NCBI GenBank assembly: GCA_963610045.1 | Contig: CAVDMS010000027.1 | Span: 1 to 20,674 of the forward strand | Source: F23-B02 sp963610045 | GTDB taxonomy: Bacteria > Bacillota > Clostridia > Oscillospirales > Oscillospiraceae | Direction: 5' to 3' | DNA: 20,674 nt | In this document: piece after piece, positions 13,861 through 20,674 of the stretch | Layout of the letters: the number at the start of each line of letters is the position of its first letter | Position numbering within the stretch: the stretch's first letter is position 1 | Position numbers and translations under genes: made by a program | Notes under the pieces: model-generated | Databases searched by the model: none | What the model was told of the DNA's origin: nothing | What the model saw: the letters and a program-made list of their open reading frames with translations, nothing else

Positions 13861-15948
13861 TCAGGCAATGCCCTGCTCAAATCTTGCGATCATGCAGGCA
13901 AACTGCGCACGGCTTGCGTTGCCCTGAGGGTTAAGTCTGCCGTCGGTCGTGCCGTTGATTATGCCGTTTTCGACCGCCCACAGCATGGCTTCCCGTGCAA
14001 ATGCGCCGACGCTCGCCTCGTCGCTGAAGCTCTTGGCGTATCCGTTGCCCACGCTTATTGTGCCGTTGTAGATTATCTCGTCGGCGTATCTGTAGAGGAA
14101 CGCCGCAAGCTGCTCTCTCGTCACCTGCTGGTCGGCACGGAAGCAGCCGTCGTTAAAGCCCTTGGCGATGCCGTTGTTGTATGCCCAGATTATTGCGTCC
14201 TCGCACCATGCACCGCTGACGTCCTTAAGATCGCAGCTCATGCCTTCGACCGAGGGGCAACCCTCAAGTCTGTAAAGCACGGTGACGACCTGACCTCTGT
14301 TGACAACACCGTTCGGGCTGAAGCTCGTGAGCTTCGTACCGTTCATTATGCCGTTGTCGTAGGTGTACTTCACTTCGTTGTAGCACCATGCATCACGCTG
14401 CAGATCGTCAAAGGGCATTGCGCTTTTGGCCTGCTTGTTCAGCATATAATCCGAAGGAATGCTGAGCATCCACGACATACCCAGCTCACCGTAATGTGCG
14501 GACATAATGCCGACGATATTGTAGAGCAGAGTTGCGATCTCGTTCGGGTGCTTCACTGCAAGCGGCAGAGCAAATTTTACGACCTGCACAGCAATTTCCT
14601 TTGCTTCCGCAGCGGTGACATCGTTGATGCCCGCATCTCTGAGCGAGTCAAGGATTATGTTGGCAACAAGCTCCACGGAGGAACCCTCGTTGCCGGTAAC
14701 AAGGTTAAATATAAGCTCCTTGAAATTGTCCTTTGCGTTGTCTGCAAGGTTCTTTTTAACGGTCTCCCACTGATCGGGGTAGGTGCCGATAAGGGGCAGA
14801 ATAAGCTCCTGAAGTCCGCCCTGCATTGCGTACACATCCTCACGGGTGCCAAGCTCGGCAAACAAGACGTCAACGAGCTTGTCGAGGAACTGACCCTGCG
14901 TCATCTTGTCGCCCTTTATCGAGGAAATGATCTTGTCGATGGTCGCACCGGGGGTGACGGTAACGTACTTGAAATTGTCGATGCGGTACTCTCCGGCGTT
15001 TTCAAAAGTGCCGAAAACCTCAAGCATATTTGCCTTGAGTTCATCGTAGTTTGCGTCGAAATCGGCGGTGGGCATCACATGATCGACGCCGTATCTGCCG
15101 AAGTTCATGCTTGCGGGAGCGACTCTTACGACGAGGTCGTTGTAGTTTACGATGTTGTGGATGTTGTTATATGCGTTGCTTTCGATCTTTGCGGTGTCTG
15201 CGCCCATGGGAGCCTCAAAGGTGTAGATATACACGTCGTTGAGGCTGAGGCTTACGTTGCTGCCGAGCTTCTCGCCGCTGACGATCATGTCGTCGATAGC
15301 GCCGCCGAGCATATTGGCGCCCGCTGCACCTCTGCTGTAGCCGGTACACCAAATTTTGATCTTACCGTTTATCTCGGTGTGCTTTGCAAGGTATTCCTTC
15401 AGGAATGCAAGTGCGGTGTCACGGCAAATGGCAAAGCCCGCATGGTCGCCGCTTGCGCCGACGTTGAGGTCGCCCGCCCACTCTGCATAGTAGCCGCAGC
15501 CTCGAAGTCCGATGGCGATGATAGTGTACTTTTCGCCGTCAACAACGATCTCCTTGTTGGCAATGCCGACGCCAAAGGTGTCCCTTCCGGGTCTCGTGAC
15601 GAAGTCCTTGTTTGCTTCAAAATCCTCAAAGCTTATCTGGTCAAAGAAATTCTTGAGGTTTGCGGGGCCTTCCGTGTAGCGTTCGGGGTCTGCTACGTTG
15701 CCCGCTGCAAGGCACATCGCCATGGTCACGGTGGCGAGGTCCTGCCTGTAGTTGTACGCCGTGTCGGTGAAATAGGCGTCGCTGTAGGTGAAGGGACAGG
15801 GATGATCCGTCTCCGAATCGTCATGTCCCGCATTGAACATTATCGTACCGGTCACGGTCTCATACCCGGTATCCTCCGCAAGCGCCGCAAAGGGTACGAG
15901 TGCAAGAACCATGGTCAGCACGAGAACAATGCTGAGAAGCTTCTTCAT
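13861..15948 (-). CDS. Secreted class-3-lipase-like hydrolase with three SLH domains
   Basis: 695 aa from ATG 15948 (GGAGG eight bases upstream; a longer frame from 15963 has no ribosome site). A signal peptide covers residues 1-24: MKK, a long hydrophobic core and ALA before E25. Residues about 40-500 form an alpha/beta-hydrolase domain with nucleophile S205 in the elbow GYSRG, D271 in NYNDLVVR and H290 in YGVDHVMP, the order and spacing of class-3-type lipases. Three S-layer-homology repeats fill about 515-695 (YDNGIMNG, YNNGIAKG and VENGIING cores, each followed by R-x-Q/E-x-A-type ends), which bind pyruvylated wall polymer and keep the enzyme on the cell surface. True substrate (lipid, ester or amide) is unknown. 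Last gene of the right-hand operon, 27 bp after the membrane ligase gene. Confidence 0.88.
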   Translation of the reverse strand: MKKLLSIVLVLTMVLALVPFAALAEDTGYETVTGTIMFNAGHDDSETDHPCPFTYSDAYFTDTAYNYRQDLATVTMAMCLAAGNVADPERYTEGPANLKNFFDQISFEDFEANKDFVTRPGRDTFGVGIANKEIVVDGEKYTIIAIGLRGCGYYAEWAGDLNVGASGDHAGFAICRDTALAFLKEYLAKHTEINGKIKIWCTGYSRGAAGANMLGGAIDDMIVSGEKLGSNVSLSLNDVYIYTFEAPMGADTAKIESNAYNNIHNIVNYNDLVVRVAPASMNFGRYGVDHVMPTADFDANYDELKANMLEVFGTFENAGEYRIDNFKYVTVTPGATIDKIISSIKGDKMTQGQFLDKLVDVLFAELGTREDVYAMQGGLQELILPLIGTYPDQWETVKKNLADNAKDNFKELIFNLVTGNEGSSVELVANIILDSLRDAGINDVTAAEAKEIAVQVVKFALPLAVKHPNEIATLLYNIVGIMSAHYGELGMSWMLSIPSDYMLNKQAKSAMPFDDLQRDAWCYNEVKYTYDNGIMNGTKLTSFSPNGVVNRGQVVTVLYRLEGCPSVEGMSCDLKDVSGAWCEDAIIWAYNNGIAKGFNDGCFRADQQVTREQLAAFLYRYADEIIYNGTISVGNGYAKSFSDEASVGAFAREAMLWAVENGIINGTTDGRLNPQGNASRAQFACMIARFEQGIA

Positions 15949-15975
15949 TTTTCCATCCTCCAAATTTATGTAAAA

Positions 15976-17319
15976 TTATTGCTTCGCAAATTTCACTTCC
16001 GCAACCGAGAGCATCAGAACGATCAGCGCTCCCTCCGGGAAGGGACAGAATATGCCCGGATTGGTAAAGGACATGAGCAGTATCGCAAGGTAGGAGATCG
16101 CAAATATCAGGGTCTCGTTTTTCCTGTTCTCCCAAAACATTTTCACCCTTGCGTAGAAATTCCAAAGGTACGCCGCAATGCCGACAATGCCCATGGACGC
16201 CATGACCTGTATGACTATGTTGTGGAAATATACTATGCTGCCGGGAACGTAGGCTTTGAATATCTCAAAGTGCGCAAGATTGCCCACGCCTATGCCGAAT
16301 ATCGGGTAGGCAAGGAAATCCGAAATGCCGAATTTGATGAATTTGATTCTCGTTGCGTCGCCCTCGTTAAAGAATCCGTTTGCCATTCTCGCCGCATAAA
16401 GCTCCGGGAGGACCTTCACTGCGGCATAAACGACGGGGATCGCCGCAATGATAAGCAGAACATTGTACAGCCGTCTGCTCTTCTTATTTGTAATATACAC
16501 AAAAACAGCGGACAAGGCAAGTGCCAGCGTTCCGAAAAGCAGTCCGCTTCTTGACCCCGTGAGCAGCATTCCGACGTACATGAACAGCATTGAAATTATG
16601 TTGAGGTTGTTGCGTTTTATATATATGCAGCTCATGGGTATCGCCATCATAAGAACGCTCGAAACGTAGTTTCTCGGCTTAAAGAACAGGAAGGTCCCCT
16701 TGCGAAGAAATTCTTCAAAATTGTCGATGTAAAACTCAAAGACCAGAAATGCGGCAAGCAGTCCGGCGGCAAACATCGTTCTCGCAAGTCGCTCTACCCT
16801 GTCGTAGCTTCGCTTATACGCCTTGAGCCTCGATATGGTGAGGCAGTACACAAACAGCATGAAAAAGCCCGACCCGACGGTAAAGTACAGCGCCGACGGG
16901 CTGAAATACTGCTTTGCGGGGATGCAGAACAGACCGCCGAGCGAAAGTGCGACAGACACCGCAAGCTGCGGGTAGAAGAATCTGCCCTTCACGAACGGCG
17001 TTCTGTAGTACACGAGGTTGAAAACAAACGCCGCCGCAAACGGCACTATCGCATACCACATATAATCGGTCAGTACGGAATAGTCCCTGTAAAACTCAAT
17101 GGAGCTGAGGAACACGCAGAATATCGGGCAGACGAGCGACAGCATATCGTCGCAAAGCACAAGCATGACTATGACAAGCGCCGCAAGCACGAACATTCCG
17201 ATCAGGTCAATGTCAAAAACCGCACTTATGCATGAGACCGCCAAAACGGACGGCATATACCATTTGGAATTCCAGTAGCTGCGTGCGGCATTACACGCAG
17301 CGTCCCACGTTTTTTTCAA
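15976..17319 (-). CDS. Wzy/O-antigen-ligase-like polytopic membrane protein
   Basis: About 447 aa with roughly ten to twelve hydrophobic membrane segments. The late segment GIGVGNLAHFEIF, then YFHNIVIQVMASMGIVG, is the Wzy_C/O-antigen-ligase (PF04932) signature with its conserved His-Asn in the large external loop; an upstream LLTGSRSGLLFG segment is also typical. Such proteins polymerise or transfer lipid-linked glycans outside the membrane. The start is uncertain: TTG 17319 has AGGTG six bases upstream; GTG 17328 and TTG 17364 are alternatives, and the last would overlap the kinase gene by 26 bases. Sitting between a sensor kinase and an SLH-anchored protein, it may build a surface polymer, but the glycan is not identifiable. 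Confidence 0.83.
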   Translation of the reverse strand: MKKTWDAACNAARSYWNSKWYMPSVLAVSCISAVFDIDLIGMFVLAALVIVMLVLCDDMLSLVCPIFCVFLSSIEFYRDYSVLTDYMWYAIVPFAAAFVFNLVYYRTPFVKGRFFYPQLAVSVALSLGGLFCIPAKQYFSPSALYFTVGSGFFMLFVYCLTISRLKAYKRSYDRVERLARTMFAAGLLAAFLVFEFYIDNFEEFLRKGTFLFFKPRNYVSSVLMMAIPMSCIYIKRNNLNIISMLFMYVGMLLTGSRSGLLFGTLALALSAVFVYITNKKSRRLYNVLLIIAAIPVVYAAVKVLPELYAARMANGFFNEGDATRIKFIKFGISDFLAYPIFGIGVGNLAHFEIFKAYVPGSIVYFHNIVIQVMASMGIVGIAAYLWNFYARVKMFWENRKNETLIFAISYLAILLMSFTNPGIFCPFPEGALIVLMLSVAEVKFAKQ

Positions 17320-17338
17320 GATTTGCACCTGCCTTGTG

Positions 17339-20275
17339 TCACGAGTTTTCAAACAGCTCGACAAGCTTTGAATAGAGATCCTTCGGCTTTACCGGCTTAA
17401 TGATGTAATCGTCAAAATCGTTCAGGCTGCCGCTTTTTATCTCTCTCACAAAAGCGTCGGCAGTCATTGCAATGATCGGCACGGAGACCGCATATCTGCG
17501 CTTTATCGCCCTTATGGACGCCGCCGCCTCAAAGCCGTCCATGACCGGCATCTGAATATCCATCAGTATGCAGTCGTAGTAAAAGTCCTTGTGCGAGGTG
17601 AACATATCGAGCGCCGCCTTACCGTTTTCGGCGCAGTCCACCAAAACGCCCTGCTTTTCGAGAAGCCGTCCCGTTATAACGGTGTTTATCATAACGTCGT
17701 CCACGACGAGTATGCGCTTGCCGCAAAGCACGGAGCAGTCGGGGGTGCCGTTTTCACCGTCCGTCTCCTTCTTGAGTGGAGCCGAGAGCGCATAGGGAAT
17801 GTCGATAAAGAAGCTCGTTCCCTCGCCCTGAACGCTTTCGACGCTTATACTGCCGCCCTGGAGATCGACCATGCTCTTGCATATCGCCATGCCGAGACCG
17901 CTGCCGGACGCCTTCGTTCCGTTTTCGGCGGTCTCCTGCGTATACGGCTCAAATATGTGTTCTTTAAATTCGGGACTCATTCCGATACCGGTGTCCCTCA
18001 CCTCAAAGTGCATCACGACCGACTTGTCAGACACGGTCTTTTGCGCTGCCGTGAGCGACACCTTGCCGCCGGACGGCGTAAATTTAAATGCGTTCGACAG
18101 GAGGTTGTTGAGTATTTTTTGCAGAGAAAGCTCGTCGCCGAGCAGGTTCTCGTAGCGCACCCTTGAAGCGTCAAACTCAAAGTCGATGTGCTTTGCAGTC
18201 ATCTGCGCACCGTATATTGCGTACACCTCGTCGAGAATGTGCCTGATGTTAAAGGGCTTTGCCTGGATCTCAAACTTATTGCTCTCGATCTTGCTCATGT
18301 CCATGATGTTGTTCAGCAGGCTGAGAAGATACTGAGACGACTGGTCTATCTGATTTAGGTACTCCAAAAGCTCCTTGCCGTTATTCTTCCCTACCTGCTC
18401 TCTTGCAAGGTATGTCAGACCGGCAATGGAGTTCATCGGCGTTCTAATCTCATGCGACATATGCGAGAGAAATTCGCTCTTTGCATTGCTCGACTTCTTG
18501 GCAAGCTCAACGGAATTGCTGAGCAGCTCACGTGACTCGATGTCGGCCGTGATGTCGTTCACGACGCAGACATAGTGCGAGACCCGTCCGTCCGATATGA
18601 TGGGCGAGAATGCGCAGCGTATGGTTATTTCACGGCAGTCCTTGCTGATGAGGAAAGGCGTGTCGTAGTAGTACCCGTTTTCGGGTGCCGAGCGCATGGA
18701 GTTGTATATCTCCTCCGCACGCTCCTTGCCGAGGCAGTCGGAGAGCGACTGCACCGCCGTGCGCTTTGCAAAGTATTCGGTCGGCAGCCCCAGCACCCTG
18801 CTCGTGTTTGCGCTTATAAAGCAGAAGTTAGGCTCGCCCTTTTTCTTGATAAATATTACATATGGTATAAATTCCGTCATGCTGCTGAACAGATGCTCAC
18901 GCTCTGCGACCTGTTTATACAGCGCAGCATTCTTTATTGCGATAGACGCAATGGAGCTGACGGTGTTTATAAACGAGAAGTCGGCACAGGTGTATGCGGC
19001 ATTGCGCTCCTTGTCCGCAAGCAGCAGAAGTCCGACGACCTCGTCGCCGTCCTTAATGGCGCAAATGCTTGATACGTCGTACTTTTGGAACAGCTCCTTT
19101 TCCTTGCTCCACATGGATTTATAGAGCGGGTTTGATGCAAATTCCTTCAAAACGAGCTGATTCGGTCCCTGCTGAAAATACTTGACGCAGGGATGATCCG
19201 AGGCTATGGAAAAGCTTGCGGGCTTGAGCGGCATTGCACTGCACGCCGGAACGAAGCGATCCTTTTCTCTGATACATATATACATTTGGTTAACTGCGAC
19301 CTCGGAACGGATGACCTTAACGGTCTCTCTGAGGATGCTGTCAATGTCAAGCGTTTTAGAAACGGTGTCGCTGTATCGCTTTATGCGGTACTCCTGCTGC
19401 TCCTTCTCCGAAAACACGGTGGTGAGCAGCTTTTTGAACAGCAGGATGCAGACAAACAGCACCGCCGTCATAATGACGAAGCTTTCTATCTCCGGGTCGG
19501 CTACGTTGCCGCCGTACTTTTCAAACTGATTGCACACCGTCGGGAACAGGAATGCACCGCCGGTGATAAACACGATCGCCGAGAAGATCATCAGCACCGT
19601 GCTTGACACCATGAGCGAGGTGTTGAACATCCTGCGCTTGTACAGCGAGGTACACATCAGCAGTGAAAAAATGATGCCCGCAAGGGTGTCGAACGGGAAG
19701 GTGTTTTCGGGAAGCACCTGCACGACGTTGCCGAGTGCAAGCAGCAAAAGTCCGAGAATAAGCTCCTTGATACCCGGCGCCTGCGTACCCTTTTCGGTGA
19801 GTATCTGACGCAGGAGCGGGACTATGGAGCCGATAATGGCAAGGCAGAACACGACCGGGATCGCAACCGCCCAATCCATGTTGTAGGTAAAGACCTTGCT
19901 TCCGTCGGCGGAATAGCTTATATCCGGCGGCGGGAGTATGAAGCCCGTAGCCGATACGACGAGCAATGCAGCGGTGGCGAGAAACCACACTATTCGCATT
20001 GTTGAATACTTTGCGTTTGCAAACTGGTAGACGTAGTTGTACACCAAAAACGGCGTTGCAAACAGCGCAAGCAGCGAGGCGTAGTACCAGAACTCATAGC
20101 TCGGCAGTGCCTCAAGACGCATAAACAGTGAGCTTCCCGCCCATATCGCCATGTCTCCCAACAGAGCGATCCATGCGTTCATCTCTTTGCTTCTTTCGGC
20201 CGCACAAAATGCCGCAAACATAAGAGAAAAGCAGATAACGGCAAAAATATTTACATATATATACGATATTCCCAT
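17339..20275 (-). CDS. Seven-transmembrane hybrid sensor histidine kinase
   Basis: 978 aa. Residues 1-235 carry seven hydrophobic helices in the pattern of the HisKA_7TM sensor (PF16927), then an extra membrane pair near 230-290. A GAF-like domain (about 300-450) and a PAS domain (about 465-585) follow. The HisKA H-box is SHEIRTP with H608; the HATPase has NLLSNAFKFT, DTGIGM and GSGLGMAI; a C-terminal REC domain has phospho-acceptor D906 in LMDIQMPVMDG and the conserved Lys in IIKPVK. It has no Hpt or DNA-binding output, so signal must pass to a protein outside the window or be read by conformation. ATG 20275 overlaps the TAA of the upstream gene (TAATG) with GGAGGAG five bases upstream. Confidence 0.94.
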   Translation of the reverse strand: MGISYIYVNIFAVICFSLMFAAFCAAERSKEMNAWIALLGDMAIWAGSSLFMRLEALPSYEFWYYASLLALFATPFLVYNYVYQFANAKYSTMRIVWFLATAALLVVSATGFILPPPDISYSADGSKVFTYNMDWAVAIPVVFCLAIIGSIVPLLRQILTEKGTQAPGIKELILGLLLLALGNVVQVLPENTFPFDTLAGIIFSLLMCTSLYKRRMFNTSLMVSSTVLMIFSAIVFITGGAFLFPTVCNQFEKYGGNVADPEIESFVIMTAVLFVCILLFKKLLTTVFSEKEQQEYRIKRYSDTVSKTLDIDSILRETVKVIRSEVAVNQMYICIREKDRFVPACSAMPLKPASFSIASDHPCVKYFQQGPNQLVLKEFASNPLYKSMWSKEKELFQKYDVSSICAIKDGDEVVGLLLLADKERNAAYTCADFSFINTVSSIASIAIKNAALYKQVAEREHLFSSMTEFIPYVIFIKKKGEPNFCFISANTSRVLGLPTEYFAKRTAVQSLSDCLGKERAEEIYNSMRSAPENGYYYDTPFLISKDCREITIRCAFSPIISDGRVSHYVCVVNDITADIESRELLSNSVELAKKSSNAKSEFLSHMSHEIRTPMNSIAGLTYLAREQVGKNNGKELLEYLNQIDQSSQYLLSLLNNIMDMSKIESNKFEIQAKPFNIRHILDEVYAIYGAQMTAKHIDFEFDASRVRYENLLGDELSLQKILNNLLSNAFKFTPSGGKVSLTAAQKTVSDKSVVMHFEVRDTGIGMSPEFKEHIFEPYTQETAENGTKASGSGLGMAICKSMVDLQGGSISVESVQGEGTSFFIDIPYALSAPLKKETDGENGTPDCSVLCGKRILVVDDVMINTVITGRLLEKQGVLVDCAENGKAALDMFTSHKDFYYDCILMDIQMPVMDGFEAAASIRAIKRRYAVSVPIIAMTADAFVREIKSGSLNDFDDYIIKPVKPKDLYSKLVELFENS

Positions 20276-20674
20276 TAACGCTCCTCCGATCCGAGTTTTT
20301 CTGCGTACATGAGCAGGCTGTTCATAAAATAGTCGTCGGTGTTTATGCGCCGCAGCTTCATGCTGCGTTCGCTCTCAAAGCCGGCAATGCTCCCGTAAGG
20401 CAGCACGGTAAGCTGAAGCGGCTCAATGTTCAGAAGCTTCTTTAGGTCCTCATAGTCGCTGTCGAAGTATCTGAAATACACCGCCAAATGCTCGCTTAAA
20501 ACCTTCTTTGTAACCACGTCGCTCCGCTGTGCCTCCGGCGTTATTTCGAGGTACATATGCAAAAACGGAGTGTTGTTTTCGTCAAACTCCTTGCGTGCGA
20601 TAAAGTCGCCGATGCCGAGCTTTGAAAGGCGTATGACCTCGGAGATCGACTTTTGCGTGATCCTTGTAAAGCCC
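20275..20674 (-). CDS. C-terminal part of a GH3-like adenylate-forming enzyme (cut by window edge)
   Basis: The frame stays open to the right edge, so the start is outside the window; 132 residues are visible from 20673. They show IGDFIARKEFDENNTPFLHMYLEI, then LSEHLAVYFRYFDSDYEDL and LNIEPLQLTVLPYGSIAGF, ending KLRRINTDDYFMNSLLM. This arrangement (beta-strand ending in an E, then a 'Y..r' helix, then 'pL.l.vlp.Gs', then a basic 'KLrRi' near the end) matches the C-terminal domain of GH3-type acyl-acid amido synthetases, which adenylate a carboxylate and join it to an amino acid. A PaaK-like acyl-CoA ligase C-terminus is the alternative. Its stop overlaps the kinase start by one base, so the two are translationally coupled. 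Confidence 0.5.
   Translation of the reverse strand, partial: GFTRITQKSISEVIRLSKLGIGDFIARKEFDENNTPFLHMYLEITPEAQRSDVVTKKVLSEHLAVYFRYFDSDYEDLKKLLNIEPLQLTVLPYGSIAGFESERSMKLRRINTDDYFMNSLLMYAEKLGSEER

Noticed and set aside
14494..16554. A 686-codon open frame on the + strand across the SLH protein and the ligase gene
   Set aside because: It crosses two well-supported opposite-strand genes with signal peptide, SLH and membrane motifs; no motif is seen in its own product.
1..20674. CRISPR arrays, insertion sequences, integrases or prophage genes
   Set aside because: No regularly spaced repeats, transposase or phage motifs were seen on either strand.

Overview
The window looks like a chromosomal piece from a low-abundance-AT, Gram-positive Clostridia-type bacterium (Oscillospirales/Ruminococcaceae-like is my best guess). 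The reasons are strong GGAGG ribosome-binding sites before most genes, several TTG/GTG starts, a B. subtilis-like AraM/AraL pair, SLH-anchored secretion, a 3'-5' exonuclease-dead PolA of the Gram-positive type, and GC-moderate genes separated by AT-rich gaps. The organism is inferred, not proven. No phage, transposon, CRISPR or integrase signal is visible.

Left part (1-5934): the 5' end of a TetR-family regulator diverges from a glutamyl-Q tRNA(Asp) synthetase-like gene. That gene converges on a two-gene leftward unit, a glycerol-1-phosphate dehydrogenase (AraM type) followed by a HAD-IIA phosphatase (AraL/NagD type). The two convergent ends share a perfect 18-bp palindrome that encodes the same C-terminus (Tyr-Gly-Lys-stop) for both proteins. 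A cytoplasmic GH2 glycosidase is transcribed rightward and meets a leftward tRNA-Thr(CGT) at a two-way terminator.

Middle part (5935-13712): a 340-bp AT-rich gap with DnaA-box-like repeats precedes (in map order) a tight leftward gene run read as uvrB > polA > zincin/LMW-phosphatase fusion > rimI > tsaD > radC. Genes overlap or are a few bases apart, so this is almost certainly one operon combining DNA repair/replication (UvrB, Pol I, RadC) with translation-linked modification (RimI, TsaD). The fusion protein is the most unusual gene: an intact HExxH zincin joined to a phosphatase fold whose Cys, Arg and general-acid Asp are all replaced.

Right part (13804-20674): a second leftward run, read as GH3-like adenylating enzyme (C-terminal piece) > 7TM hybrid sensor kinase > Wzy/O-antigen-ligase-like membrane protein > secreted lipase-like hydrolase with three SLH domains, closed by a strong terminator. 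Tight stop/start coupling suggests a cell-envelope or surface-signalling module: a cytosolic small-molecule conjugating enzyme, a membrane sensor, a glycan polymerase/ligase, and a wall-attached hydrolase.
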